From CBDDBX01 sp965225955 (lineage in GTDB: Bacteria; Acidobacteriota; Aminicenantia; UBA2199): a stretch of DNA of 64,000 nucleotides. The translations under genes were made by a program, and so were the position numbers. The stretch covers positions 50,882-114,881 of the forward strand of contig CBDDBX010000016.1 of NCBI GenBank assembly GCA_965225955.1, read 5' to 3'. The notes under the pieces were generated by a model. It searched no databases. It saw only the letters and a list, made by a program, of their open reading frames with translations, and was not told the DNA's origin. Positions 1 through 9,377 of this stretch are shown here, one piece after another; the first letter of the stretch is position 1; each line of letters opens with the position of its first letter.

Positions 1-617
1 GGAAAATTTACAGCAGGAGGCAGTTTTATTCCTCTCTGATATCTACCATCCACTAGTTCTGCGGCATGAATATCTCCTCTGGTCATAGCAAGATTATTCC
101 TTCCAAAATACATCTTCCCACCAAAGGTCAGTGAAGGAAAATACTCCATGCATACAGTATTCACTAAACCTGGTACAGGGCGTGGTACCCCCCAGTTTTT
201 ACCCTCTCTCTTCACAAACCAGATATCTACATCTTTTGTCATATCTCTCTTATTTCTGGTTGGGCGGTTTGAGCAGAAATATAACCTCTGACCATCAAAA
301 GACATTACCGGTTCAAAATCGCTGTTTTTCCCTGAAAACCTGCATACCTGAGGCACAGACCATCTGCCCTCTTCACATCGGGTTACCATCAGAGTCATAC
401 CATTCTTATTTATTGCAGCAAAATAGAACTCTTTACCATCAGGACTTATTGCTACATCCCTGTAATTATTAATCATATGAAAAAGTCCCGGCATAAGAAG
501 CAGTGGCTTATCTTCGGGAACCGGCCCCTGAATATTTTTAAGCTGATTGTTGTAATCTGATCCTGTAACAGAACCGGATAGTAGTACAAAAAGTAGAATA
601 ATTAACATATTTTTCAT
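1..617 (-). CDS. PD40/TolB-like beta-propeller exported protein (partial, 3' end outside window)
   Basis: Open without a stop for about 205 codons to the left edge, so only the N-terminal part is visible. It starts at the ATG at 615-617, behind a GGGGAG ribosome site and 18 nt after the tiaS-like stop. The product has a signal peptide (MKNMLIILLFVLLSGSV) and then WD40-like PD40 repeats: 'ISPDGKEFYFAA' and 'MSFDGQRLYFCSNR' are the typical S-x-DG-x-x-(L/F)-YF turns of TolB-like propellers. It probably folds in the periplasm or at the surface and binds a protein or ligand. Position suggests it is the last visible gene of the ABC importer operon. A link to metal or corrinoid uptake is only an inference. 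Confidence 0.75.
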   Translation of the reverse strand, partial: MKNMLIILLFVLLSGSVTGSDYNNQLKNIQGPVPEDKPLLLMPGLFHMINNYRDVAISPDGKEFYFAAINKNGMTLMVTRCEEGRWSVPQVCRFSGKNSDFEPVMSFDGQRLYFCSNRPTRNKRDMTKDVDIWFVKREGKNWGVPRPVPGLVNTVCMEYFPSLTFGGKMYFGRNNLAMTRGDIHAAELVDGRYQRGIKLPPAVNF

Positions 618-635
618 AACAGTCTCCCCGAAATA

Positions 636-1382
636 TCAGAAAATTTTTAACTCAGTCTTTGTAAGAGTAACATAGTTAAACTCACTACCAGCTGAAGGTC
701 TAACACATAATACTGATTCACAGTTTTTATGGATAGTCTTTATATATTCCCGATCTGAAATTTCAATAACTCCCTCTGTAACTTCATTACCACTATCCAT
801 ATCAACAACCCTGTCCACCATGGGGTGAGCTATCAGCTCTTCTGCTTTCATGGAGACACATGGAGAGTCAAATCTGAATTTTCCTCTGAAACGTCCGTCA
901 TTACCCCCAAGTCTGAGGGAAATCCCTGCAAGAGCCCCAATGATGCCATCACCTGTTCCTCCATGCTCGGAGAGGTGAATCCCCATCTTCCCTGCCATTG
1001 CCCAGGCGTCTTTTTTAAATAGCACAGAGATTTTTGCCCTTTTTCCATAATCTATAAACTCTTTTATATTATCTCCAAGCAGCCCGGGTACAGCTACTGC
1101 CAGACCCGGATCTGAGCCTTCTGCCCCCTCTTTTACCAGATATTCAGATGCATAAGCTATAATATCATTCAGGCACCCTGCTCTTCCGTAAAAATCCATA
1201 CACATGGAGCTGTTGTGGGAAGTATAGGGTACATCCGGGTGAACAAAGAGCTGATGCCTTGTAATTCTTCCGGGAGCACCAAGTTTCTGCTCTTCAAGTA
1301 GTTCTCCCAGCCTGTGAGCCAGCTTTCCTGTACCAGGTGCTTCAAGATTATCTGTATCGTCAATGCATATAAGCAGTTCCAT
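636..1382 (-). CDS. TiaS-N-like 'IDDTDN' family protein
   Basis: 248 residues. The N-terminal 'ICIDDTDNLEAPGTGKLAHRL' segment and the later 'GGTGDGIIGALAGISLR' resemble the N-terminal part of archaeal tRNA-Ile2 agmatinylcytidine synthetase TiaS. The zinc ribbon and OB domains of full TiaS (about 420 residues) are absent, so tRNA modification should not be assumed. Bacterial members of this short family are known, but I do not know an established function. The start codon abuts the stop of the periplasmic binding protein gene (zero spacing), so the two are almost certainly co-translated and this protein belongs to the uptake operon. It has no signal peptide and should be cytoplasmic. Confidence 0.7.
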   Translation of the reverse strand: MELLICIDDTDNLEAPGTGKLAHRLGELLEEQKLGAPGRITRHQLFVHPDVPYTSHNSSMCMDFYGRAGCLNDIIAYASEYLVKEGAEGSDPGLAVAVPGLLGDNIKEFIDYGKRAKISVLFKKDAWAMAGKMGIHLSEHGGTGDGIIGALAGISLRLGGNDGRFRGKFRFDSPCVSMKAEELIAHPMVDRVVDMDSGNEVTEGVIEISDREYIKTIHKNCESVLCVRPSAGSEFNYVTLTKTELKIF

Positions 1383-2453
1383 CTATCTATTCCTTCTTCT
1401 CTTTTTTTTAGGGTCTCTCATTCCTTTACCCTTCAGAATTCTATTCAGAAGTTTATCATCAATGTCCATGCGGAAAAACTTCTTATAAAAGCCTCTTACT
1501 TCAGATCTTATATTAATATCTTTAAAAAGGTCAGGATACACCTTACAGGCAGTCCATATAATAGCGAGAGGAGTTTCTATTGAGTTTGTATGTCCCCATC
1601 TGGAGATACCATTGGGAAGCAGATATACACGGTTTCTTCTGACAGCTTCTATATTTTTCCACTGGGGACTTTTCTTTATAAATTCCCCTTTCCCATCTTC
1701 ATTAACAATGATCACATCAGGATTCCATTGCAGAATCTGTTCCATACCTGCATAGTACTTATTATCAGTAAATGTCAGTTTACCTTCTGCTGATACATTC
1801 ACCATACCCGCAGCTTTAATCCATTCAGCAGGCACAGAATCCGGTGCATCAGTGTGGGTAGGTTCATTATTTGAATGAAAAACTCTTGCCTTCTTACCGA
1901 CAGGTAAAGCTGAAGTTCTCTTCTGTACAAGCTTTATGCTATTACTGTAAAAATCTATATATTTCTTTGCCAGATCCTCTTTACCCAGTATTTTACCCAG
2001 CATTCTTACTACATGGAACTGACTTTTAATACTTCTGATTTCAACTGTCAGCCATTTAAGACCAAACTTTTTAAATCGTTCAGTTTCAGAACTGTTTACA
2101 GCTACACTTCGGTCTACAAGAAGGAGATTGGGTTCAGCTCTCAGCAGCTCTTCTATTTTTATTCCTCCTCCGGCTTTTGGAACAGGCAGGTCCTTTATAT
2201 GAGGGAGCAGCATATTGAACATCTTATCCCTTACCAGACCACGACTTACAGCAACAATTTTGTCACCACCCTCAAGCATTGCCACTGTGTGGCCGGCAAC
2301 AGCAAAAAGAGCAGCTATTCTGAGTTTACTGTTATCTATCTTTACTTTACGCCCGATACAGTCTGTGACTTCAACAACTTCACTATATATATTACCCGTA
2401 AGCAATAATCCCATAATAAGACTAAAGATCAACGGATTTAAAAATCTCTTCAT
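1383..2453 (-). CDS. Periplasmic substrate-binding protein of a FecB/BtuF-type ABC importer
   Basis: 356 residues with a signal peptide (residues 1-24, ending 'GNIYS') and a class III binding-protein fold: 'VTDCIGRKVKID' at the start of the mature part, 'EELLRAEPNLLLVDRS' near 105-120 and 'ILQWNPDVIIVNED' near 240. These match the family that captures ferric siderophores, haem or cobalamin. The start codon lies 32 nt inside the ATPase gene with a GAGGAG site six bases upstream, and it is the start that gives a proper signal peptide. The ligand cannot be read from sequence. The neighbouring TonB receptor supports a metal chelate or corrinoid. Confidence 0.88.
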   Translation of the reverse strand: MKRFLNPLIFSLIMGLLLTGNIYSEVVEVTDCIGRKVKIDNSKLRIAALFAVAGHTVAMLEGGDKIVAVSRGLVRDKMFNMLLPHIKDLPVPKAGGGIKIEELLRAEPNLLLVDRSVAVNSSETERFKKFGLKWLTVEIRSIKSQFHVVRMLGKILGKEDLAKKYIDFYSNSIKLVQKRTSALPVGKKARVFHSNNEPTHTDAPDSVPAEWIKAAGMVNVSAEGKLTFTDNKYYAGMEQILQWNPDVIIVNEDGKGEFIKKSPQWKNIEAVRRNRVYLLPNGISRWGHTNSIETPLAIIWTACKVYPDLFKDINIRSEVRGFYKKFFRMDIDDKLLNRILKGKGMRDPKKKRRRNR

Positions 2454-3267
2454 TTTTTACTCCTCTGTTAACAGGCAGCAGGAACTTCAGCATCCTGTTA
2501 TCTATACAACTTTTACCTATAACGCACTCAACTCCGTAAAGATGACTCAGATTTGCCTCGTTAAGCACATCCATTGCATCTCCCTCAACAATGACTTCAC
2601 CCTCTTTTATCATCACGACTTTTACTTTCAATCCATAATTCATAAAGTAGAAAAGGTGGTTTGGAAAATGTGTCGCCATTACCACAGTTTTATCCAGCTT
2701 CCCAACACAACCGGCGATCATTTCAAGTACCATCAGTTCATTGCGGAAATCCAGATGTGAGGTTGGTTCATCCATAATAAATACCTCAGACTCCTGCACA
2801 AGGGCTCTCGCTACCATAACAAGTTGCGCCTCTCCTCCGCTGAGTTCAGTAAAATATCTGTTTCTGAAACTTTCAAGACCTGTTATTTTCAATACTTTAT
2901 CCACTATCTCAGTCTCTTTTCTGCCGGGACTTCTGAAGAGGGCAACCGAATGGGCTCTCCCCATACAGACCATATCAAATACAGAAAAGGGGAAAGTATA
3001 ATTCTGGTGCTGTGGAATAGAGGCCATCAGTCTGGCTCTGTCTCCTGCAGTATACTTTTCCGCAATTTCGCCCTTATATTTTATCTCTCCGCTACTGAAT
3101 TTTCTGAAACCCGTTATACAATCAAGGATTGTTGTCTTCCCTGAACCGTTTGGCCCAAGAAGACATACAATTTCTCTATCCATAACATCGAAGGAGACAT
3201 CTTTCAGAACAGATCTGTCACCATAACCTGCGGAAACTTTGCTCAGTTCAATAACAGGTTTTACCAT
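2422..3267 (-). CDS. ABC importer ATPase (FecE/BtuD type)
   Basis: 281 residues. Walker A GPNGSGKT at 38-45, Q-loop near 86, signature LSGGE at 142-146, Walker B with DEPTS at 166-170, followed by the H-loop 'ATHFPNHLF'. This is a cytoplasmic nucleotide-binding subunit of the iron-siderophore/haem/cobalamin importer class. It overlaps the permease gene upstream by 7 bp and the binding-protein gene downstream by 32 bp, showing tight translational coupling. The C-terminal 40 residues beyond the ATPase core are ordinary for the family. Energises the FecCD-like permease encoded just upstream. Confidence 0.93.
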   Translation of the reverse strand: MVKPVIELSKVSAGYGDRSVLKDVSFDVMDREIVCLLGPNGSGKTTILDCITGFRKFSSGEIKYKGEIAEKYTAGDRARLMASIPQHQNYTFPFSVFDMVCMGRAHSVALFRSPGRKETEIVDKVLKITGLESFRNRYFTELSGGEAQLVMVARALVQESEVFIMDEPTSHLDFRNELMVLEMIAGCVGKLDKTVVMATHFPNHLFYFMNYGLKVKVVMIKEGEVIVEGDAMDVLNEANLSHLYGVECVIGKSCIDNRMLKFLLPVNRGVKNEEIFKSVDL

Positions 3268-4253
3268 TTACCACCTCTTGTTTGCTTAAGAAGCCAGATA
3301 TAGAAAGGCCCCCCAATCAGTGATATAAGAATATTCAGAGGCAGCTCACTGCCTGTAATTACTCTGCCAACGCTATCTATGAATATAAGAAAAAAACCTC
3401 CAAACAGAATGCTCACAGGCATCAGAATTCTGTTATCATTACCAAAAACCATTCGTCCTATATGAGGAACAATGAGACCTATCCAGCCGATAATTCCACA
3501 AACAGATACAGCTCCGGCTGTAGCCATTGTTGAAAAAACAATAATAAGAGCTTTTGTAAAACCTGTGTTAACACCAAGAGCTGCAGCATCTTTGTCACCA
3601 AGAGATACAATATTCAGTCTCCATCTTATAGCAATAAGCCCTGTAAGGCCTGTGATTATAGGAATTGATGCAAATAACAGTGAATTGTAATCTGCCCGGG
3701 CAAGACTTCCCATTAACCAGAAAATAAGTGATGGGAGCTGATCATATGGGTCAGCTACATGTTTAAGAAAAGAGATTAATGCCGAAAATATGGTGGATAT
3801 AATGACCCCTGCCAGAACTATAGTTACCTTATCTGTTCTTTTGTAAATTCCTGCAATAAGAGCACATAGTACAACTGCCACAATACTAAAAAAAACAGAG
3901 AAGAAGTAGATGGGAGCAGTACTGCTGAAAAGAACTATTGCAAGTGCAGCTCCAAAACCTGCACCTGAACTGACTCCCAGTAGATTCGAGTCAACAAGGG
4001 GATTGTGAAAAAGCCCCTGAAGCGCTGCTCCGGCTCCTGCCAGCCCTGCACCGGCAATGACTCCCAGAAGAGCACGGGGGAGTCTGATCTCCCATATAAG
4101 AGTCTCCTTAATTGTGGTATTGGAATAGCCTCCTGCAAGAATATCTATTACCTCTCCCACAGAGATTCCATATCTTCCGGTAAAGAGGGCAATCATTATG
4201 CCTGCCAGTGGCAGCAGGGCTGTTAAAGCAATTAAAATTTTCTTCCTGTCCAT
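3261..4253 (-). CDS. FecCD/BtuC-family ABC importer permease
   Basis: 330 residues, almost entirely hydrophobic, with about ten predicted membrane spans. Family hallmarks are 'LIWEIRLPRALLGVIAGAGLA' near 50-70, 'GLFHNPLVDSNLLGVSSGAGFGA' near 85-107 and 'GIIGWIGLIVPHIGRMVFG' near 255-273. It forms the homodimeric channel for siderophore, haem or corrinoid import. It is the first gene of the importer operon, transcribed divergently from the TonB receptor gene across a 212-bp gap. The ATG has no strong ribosome site (GGTAATCA upstream). Confidence 0.93.
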   Translation of the reverse strand: MDRKKILIALTALLPLAGIMIALFTGRYGISVGEVIDILAGGYSNTTIKETLIWEIRLPRALLGVIAGAGLAGAGAALQGLFHNPLVDSNLLGVSSGAGFGAALAIVLFSSTAPIYFFSVFFSIVAVVLCALIAGIYKRTDKVTIVLAGVIISTIFSALISFLKHVADPYDQLPSLIFWLMGSLARADYNSLLFASIPIITGLTGLIAIRWRLNIVSLGDKDAAALGVNTGFTKALIIVFSTMATAGAVSVCGIIGWIGLIVPHIGRMVFGNDNRILMPVSILFGGFFLIFIDSVGRVITGSELPLNILISLIGGPFYIWLLKQTRGGKW

Positions 4254-4465
4254 TGATTACCAATCAGCATAACTCTTATACATGATATCCCCGGATTATG
4301 CAATTTCCCGCAATAGACAGGTGGTATTGATTAAAAAAAATGAATAAATATGATACAATGCAGTTTCTCCGAGAACAGATTACTAAAACAACCTGTCATG
4401 TGTCTGTTCCGTCAGGGCCTTGAGGGAAACTTCACTGCCTGCCGTATTTGCAAAGGAGAGATTCA
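4254..4465. other. Divergent regulatory gap between importer operon and TonB receptor
   Basis: 212 bp between two divergent transport genes, so promoters for both must lie here. A weak rightward candidate is the TACAAT hexamer at 4354-4359, but its -35 is poor. I looked for a cobalamin riboswitch (conserved GCCACTG B12 box) and for a Fur box and found no convincing match to either. Confidence 0.3.
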
Positions 4466-6400
4466 ATGTATAGATTTGTTTATTTACTTATTTTAACCCT
4501 TATTATTTCCCCTTCACTCTTCTCTGAAGACAAAACAGATAAGAAAAAAGAGGAAAAACTGAAGGTTATGTTTGAGGATTCAATTGTTGTAAAAGGGGAA
4601 GTTGTTTCTGAAACTGCTACGGTTTCACAGGTAACTGCCAAAGAGATAAAGGCCAGAGGTGTAAAAAACGTAGCAGAAGCTCTTCGTCTTATTCCGGGTT
4701 CTAATATAAGAACCGGTTCAAAAGGAGAAGCTTATATAAGACTAAGAGGCCTCAATCAGAGAAATGTTGCAGTTCTGATCGACGGTATCCCAGTTTCATC
4801 ACCTTATGACGGTCAGATAGATCTTAATACTATTCCTGCTACATCTATAGAAAGAATAGAAGTAGTTAAAGGCGCAGGCTCAGTTATGTATGGAGCTGAT
4901 GCAATGGGTGGTGTTATCAACATAATTACTAAAAAGAGTAATGGTGCAAAAGCAATCAATCTCAATGCTGAGTTTGGAGGCGGTAAAACAGCCAACCTGG
5001 GAGTAGGACTCCAGGGATCAGTTGGTAAAATCCGCTACCTCTTTAATGGTAACTATTCTAATCAGGACTATTTTACTCTGTCTGATGACTACAAACCTAC
5101 AAAGAACCAGCCAGACGACGAGAGAGTAAACAGTGACAGAAAAGTTTTTAATGGTCAGCTTACTCTTGGATGGGACATGGGAGAAACCGGCAGAGCTGCT
5201 GTTACCTTCAGACATGTCGATCAGGAGAGAGGTTTTCCTGTAAATGATTATGACAAAAAACCAAGATACTGGAGATTCAACGACTGGCAGCAGGGTGGGG
5301 TTGATTTTCTCTACGATGTTGATTCAGGTATTGGTTCATTTAAAGTTAAAGCTTACTATGAGTACATGAACAATGTTCTTGACAGCTATGATGATGCTAC
5401 ATTTACAACTCAGGATGGTAAGAAAAGCTATACTGATACAATGAAGAACAGTGCTGTTGGTGCAGATATATTCTTCAAGAGACATATTGGTGATAAACTC
5501 TTTGCCAAAACTGCCCTCAGATTCAGATATGATCACAATAAGAGCCAGGACGATGTAGGAGAAGAGTGGTCAAAGTATAACCAGCAGATTCTTTCTGTTC
5601 CCATAGAATTTGAATACAAGCTATTTAAATCTCTTACTGTTACTGCCGGTTCATCAATTGACTTCAAGTTCTTCAAAAGACCTGACAACGATGAGAGAGA
5701 AACAATCAGCTCATTTAATCCTCAGGCAGCAATACTTTTCAGCGCAACAGAGGATCTGAGGTTCAAAGCAGCTATATCAAAAAAGACAAGATTCCCTTCA
5801 ATGCGTGAACTTTTTTCAGGTACCAGTGGTAACCCGGATCTGGAACCAATGAAAGCCAATATTTATGAAGCTGGTGTTGAATTTGATGCTACCGATGACA
5901 TTACTCTGTCAGCAACTGTATTCAAAAATGACGTTAAAAACCTTATTAGTAAAAAGAGTAAAAAAGATCTCTACAGAAATATTGATGAAGCTGTATTTGA
6001 AGGGTTCGAATGTGGTTTTGAATGGAGTCTCAGCAACCTCTTCACTCTCAACTCTTTCTACACATATCTTGATTCAGAAGATAAAACCTCAAAAACTCAG
6101 GAGAGTGTTGAGTACAGACCAAAACATAAGATTGATGTGTCAGGTATTCTGAGTCTTCCTGCAGATATTCTGCTGAGTATTAACCTGAGCAGTGTCTCTT
6201 CACAAACATACTATGAAGATGATGAAGCAAGAAAACTTGATCCTTACGCAGTTCTGAACATGAAGATTTCAAAAAGCTTTGGTAAAAGAGTATCACTGCA
6301 CCTTACAGTGAAAAACCTCTTTGATAAAAACTACTACCAGAGTGAAGGTAATCCAAGAGAAGGACGCATGATTTATGCTGGAATCAGCACTTCTCTCTAA
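4466..6400 (+). CDS. TonB-dependent outer-membrane receptor (BtuB/CirA-like)
   Basis: 644 residues from the ATG at 4466, chosen over an upstream TTG because AAGGAG lies eight bases before it and the product then begins with a signal peptide (MYRFVYLLILTLIIS...LFS). A TonB-box-like EDSIVV sits at 37-42. The plug domain contains 'RLRGLNQRNVAVLIDGIPV' and 'IERIEVVKGAGSVMYGADAMGG', and the C-terminal barrel ends in 'VSLHLTVKNLFDKNYYQS' and a terminal aromatic-type strand. It imports a chelate across the outer membrane using TonB energy. Its divergent partner is the FecBCD-like importer, so both probably serve one ligand. No tonB/exbBD genes lie in the window. Confidence 0.93.
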   Translation: MYRFVYLLILTLIISPSLFSEDKTDKKKEEKLKVMFEDSIVVKGEVVSETATVSQVTAKEIKARGVKNVAEALRLIPGSNIRTGSKGEAYIRLRGLNQRNVAVLIDGIPVSSPYDGQIDLNTIPATSIERIEVVKGAGSVMYGADAMGGVINIITKKSNGAKAINLNAEFGGGKTANLGVGLQGSVGKIRYLFNGNYSNQDYFTLSDDYKPTKNQPDDERVNSDRKVFNGQLTLGWDMGETGRAAVTFRHVDQERGFPVNDYDKKPRYWRFNDWQQGGVDFLYDVDSGIGSFKVKAYYEYMNNVLDSYDDATFTTQDGKKSYTDTMKNSAVGADIFFKRHIGDKLFAKTALRFRYDHNKSQDDVGEEWSKYNQQILSVPIEFEYKLFKSLTVTAGSSIDFKFFKRPDNDERETISSFNPQAAILFSATEDLRFKAAISKKTRFPSMRELFSGTSGNPDLEPMKANIYEAGVEFDATDDITLSATVFKNDVKNLISKKSKKDLYRNIDEAVFEGFECGFEWSLSNLFTLNSFYTYLDSEDKTSKTQESVEYRPKHKIDVSGILSLPADILLSINLSSVSSQTYYEDDEARKLDPYAVLNMKISKSFGKRVSLHLTVKNLFDKNYYQSEGNPREGRMIYAGISTSL

Positions 6401-6432
6401 AACTGTCAAAGTTCAAACTTTAAAGTTATAAA

Positions 6433-6456
6433 GAAGCCGCCCAACCGGGCGGCTTC
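6433..6456. terminator. Bidirectional terminator hairpin between convergent genes
   Basis: A perfect 10-bp stem (GAAGCCGCCC / GGGCGGCTTC) around an AACC loop sits between the ends of the TonB receptor gene and the first subtilase gene. It is followed on the plus side by a T-rich stretch and preceded on the minus side by an A/T-rich one, so it can serve both strands. Confidence 0.8.
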
Positions 6457-6482
6457 CATATTTTCTTCAATCTTAATCTTCT

Positions 6483-8327
6483 CTAAATTGAATCAGAAGT
6501 TTCGTTATTCAGGGACGCGTTGTAGGTCAGCGTTCCGTGTGTAACGTTATTAACAGTTATTGTGAAGGTACCATTACCCCAGCTATATCCTGACTGGAAC
6601 TGTACCTGGCCACTACTGTTTGTTGCTCCACTACTTGTACCACTTGCTTTACCACTCCAGGTAATAGATACATTTGCATTCTCTACAGGATTTCCTGCTG
6701 TATCTTTAATGGTTATGGTTGCTTTTGCATAGTATAGCCACCATGAAGAGTGCTTTGTCATAGCAATATTAAATACGTAACACTCTGTTGTTGAGCCACT
6801 TGTTACAGTAACAGACTGCTGACTTGTATTTGTTGCACCATCATTATCTGTAACTTTCAGAGATACATTGTAAGTTCCTGAAGAAGCATAAGTGTGTATT
6901 GGGTTCTGAATAGTTGACGTATTTCCATCTCCAAAATTCCATTCCCATGCTACAACTGAGCCATTGGAATCAGTACTCTGATCTGTGAAACTTACAGCCA
7001 GCTGATTTTTAGTGTAAGCGAAATTTGAAACAGGTGCGGTATTACCTCCACCATTTGCTGCCTGAACTGCAGCATAGGCATTCACCAGACCATAACCGAA
7101 CTGATTGTCTTTACCTGCAGCACCAATATCTGTAGCTGTGTTATACAGGATATTTTTGATGTCAGAGTTTGATAGTGAACTGTTGGCAGATTTTACAAGA
7201 GCAGCAACACCTGCTACGTGAGGCGCAGCCATTGAAGTACCTGCCATGAAGTAGTATCCGTCTCCATTTGAACCGATAGTATTCTGCAATACCATATCGT
7301 CATAGCCATCACCATTGTTATCACCACTGTCTCCACCAGGAGCAGCTATGTCGATTGTAGTACCATAATTTGAGTAAGAAGCACGATTGTCATTATAATC
7401 TGTAGCACTTACTGAGATACAGTTTGCATATGCAGCAGGATAGAAGGGAGTGCTGACATTATCATTACCAGCAGCACATACTATAACTACACCTTTATTC
7501 CATGCATAATTGATGGCATTTTCAAGAATAGTACTGCTTGATGAACCACCAAGACTGAGATTAATTACATCTGCTCCATTATCAGCAGCCCAGTAGATAG
7601 AATCTGCTATATCTGAGTTTGTACCGGTTCCCTGAGCACTCAATACCTTAAGTGGCATAATTTTAGCGTTATAAGCTACACCTGTACAACCGATGGAGTT
7701 GTTTGTAGACTGGGCAACTGTACCAGCTACATGAGAACCATGCCCCTGGTCATCTGTAGGATCATTATCATTATTTACAAAATCGTAGCCTGCTACAAAT
7801 GTTGTGTTTGCAAGATCAGGAAGACTCTGCTTAACCCCGGTATCAATAACAGCAACTGTAACACCGGTTCCTGTAGCAAGATCCCACGCATTCTCCATAC
7901 CAATCTTAGGCATATGCCACTGATACTGATAGTACTGATCGTTTGGCACGCCAAAAGCATAAGCATAGCTATTCTGTTCTACATGCAGAATGCCTGCTTC
8001 TGCAAGAAGCTTCTGCATCAGATCTGTAATTGCTCCGGCATATTTACCCTTTTTAAATACTGAAAAGGCTCCAGGCTTTACACTATCCTTTACTTTAACC
8101 ATACCGAAAGCTTTGATAATTTTCTCAGTAATCTGCCCTGCCAGACCACTTTTGAATTTAACTACCACCTGATCTTCAGTAAGGGCTGCTCTACCCTGAA
8201 TTTTCAGAGATTCTACATTAAATTGTGCTGAATCAACCTTGATCAGATGCTCTTCTGTAGCAAATCCTGGTGTTAAAAGAGCAATTGTTAAAAACGCAAC
8301 GATAAAAAAACCCAACAACTTTCTCAT
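6483..8327 (-). CDS. Secreted subtilisin-like serine protease with PKD domain (paralogue 1)
   Basis: 614 residues: signal peptide (1-23), I9-like inhibitory propeptide ('EDQVVVKFKSG' to 'HVEQNSYAYAFG', about 50-126), S8 catalytic domain (about 140-420) with Asp162 (AVIDTGV), His196 (GHGSHVAGT), oxyanion Asn288 (AAGN) and Ser365 (GTSMAAPH), a PKD domain (about 427-508, 'WEWNFGDGNTS') and a C-terminal Ig-like domain ('IKDTAGNPVENANVSITW'). A GGAGG site precedes the ATG. The triad is complete, so the enzyme should be active after export. It is one of five paralogues in the window but is separated from the other four by the redox cluster and is the most divergent in the propeptide. Confidence 0.95.
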   Translation of the reverse strand: MRKLLGFFIVAFLTIALLTPGFATEEHLIKVDSAQFNVESLKIQGRAALTEDQVVVKFKSGLAGQITEKIIKAFGMVKVKDSVKPGAFSVFKKGKYAGAITDLMQKLLAEAGILHVEQNSYAYAFGVPNDQYYQYQWHMPKIGMENAWDLATGTGVTVAVIDTGVKQSLPDLANTTFVAGYDFVNNDNDPTDDQGHGSHVAGTVAQSTNNSIGCTGVAYNAKIMPLKVLSAQGTGTNSDIADSIYWAADNGADVINLSLGGSSSSTILENAINYAWNKGVVIVCAAGNDNVSTPFYPAAYANCISVSATDYNDNRASYSNYGTTIDIAAPGGDSGDNNGDGYDDMVLQNTIGSNGDGYYFMAGTSMAAPHVAGVAALVKSANSSLSNSDIKNILYNTATDIGAAGKDNQFGYGLVNAYAAVQAANGGGNTAPVSNFAYTKNQLAVSFTDQSTDSNGSVVAWEWNFGDGNTSTIQNPIHTYASSGTYNVSLKVTDNDGATNTSQQSVTVTSGSTTECYVFNIAMTKHSSWWLYYAKATITIKDTAGNPVENANVSITWSGKASGTSSGATNSSGQVQFQSGYSWGNGTFTITVNNVTHGTLTYNASLNNETSDSI

Positions 8328-8622
8328 ACTGCCTCCTATATTGTTTAATTGTTAAAACACCAACTACTTCTCAACTATTTGCTCATAAATATAGTTTAAC
8401 AAAAACCAAATGTCTCCATTTTTCTGAATATTTTTCATATTTAACTGAATATTATTTGCAATTTATCTTTTTTTACTATCTGAAAAAGGCTATATACTTT
8501 AATTTTCCGAAGACTGATATTTCAGAAAGAAATGAAACGTTTTTTCACTGACGATAGTAAACTGACAATGAAATCCAGCGTTGTCACCCAAATTTGTTTT
8601 AATAATTGAAACAAAAAAAAGC

Positions 8623-9090
8623 CTATGTCAAATCTGCTTCCGATAAGTTAAAGGTCCTGTCACTATTCCACCCTTTTGCAGATTGAGGGTTAAATTTGAG
8701 AAGCACATAATCTTCATCATTTTTACCTCCGGGATAGTACTGAACCCAGTCATCCTGCCAGAATTCATTCTTAAGTCTTTTGTCCTCTATAATATCAATA
8801 GTACCCAGAATCATGACACCAAATGAGTTCCATGCATTACAGAAATATACAGAGACACAGTTGTTCTCTCTGATCTGCGCCATCTTTCCTGAAGAGTTAT
8901 TAGTAGTAAAGAAGGCTGCAAGGCTACGGCTGTATTTTTTAAAGTTCTTAATCTGCTTCGGGAACTTTTCACGACATCTCAGGTTAAATACAGCTCTGGT
9001 ATCAGGAAAACCTCTTGAATCTATTGTTGACAGGATAGCTACCTGAGACTCTTCAATAAGCTCTACACACTTTTCTACTACTTCTTCCAT
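8623..9090 (-). CDS. Pyridoxamine 5'-phosphate oxidase-like flavin-binding protein
   Basis: 155 residues of the split-barrel FMN-binding family often annotated as general stress protein 26 or PNPOx-like. The opening 'VELIEESQVAILSTIDSRGFPDTRAVFNLR' is the usual first strands, followed by 'SVYFCNAWNSFGVMILGTIDII' in the barrel. Substrate is unknown; members reduce or bind flavin or F420-type cofactors. A GGAGAA site precedes the ATG. It stands alone between a divergent redox cluster and the first subtilase; the 295-bp gap after it shows only A/T-rich sequence without a clear hairpin. Confidence 0.75.
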   Translation of the reverse strand: MEEVVEKCVELIEESQVAILSTIDSRGFPDTRAVFNLRCREKFPKQIKNFKKYSRSLAAFFTTNNSSGKMAQIRENNCVSVYFCNAWNSFGVMILGTIDIIEDKRLKNEFWQDDWVQYYPGGKNDEDYVLLKFNPQSAKGWNSDRTFNLSEADLT

Positions 9091-9377
9091 TTATTCTCCA
9101 TTATGATCTGGTACCTGAATTAAAAGTATTCAGACAGAAATCTTCTTCTATTATATATATGATTATGTGTTTTACTCAACATATTCATTTTTTTTAACAA
9201 CAAGTCCAAATTTAAGTATTGAACTATACTTTATAATATGATAAAACTCAACAGCTGCAAGAGAAAATTGTTTATTATTAACGGAAACCGCAAAACAGTC
9301 AGGGGAAAGGAGACTGATTCCAGAGATAAGCAATGTTTCTCAAAACAAAACAAAATAGATAAAACAAGGAGATGAAA

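Noticed and set aside
131..472. Rightward open frame opposite the PD40 gene
   Set aside because: The minus strand has a continuous frame with signal peptide and PD40 repeats over the same bases; the rightward frame has no ribosome site or recognisable content.
4254..4465. Cobalamin riboswitch before the TonB receptor or importer
   Set aside because: No B12 box and no conserved core was found on either strand.
9238..9375. 45-codon frame ending just before the TlpA lipoprotein gene
   Set aside because: Its ATG overlaps a TATAAT-like element and has no ribosome site; Lys-rich content looks random. A leader peptide cannot be excluded.
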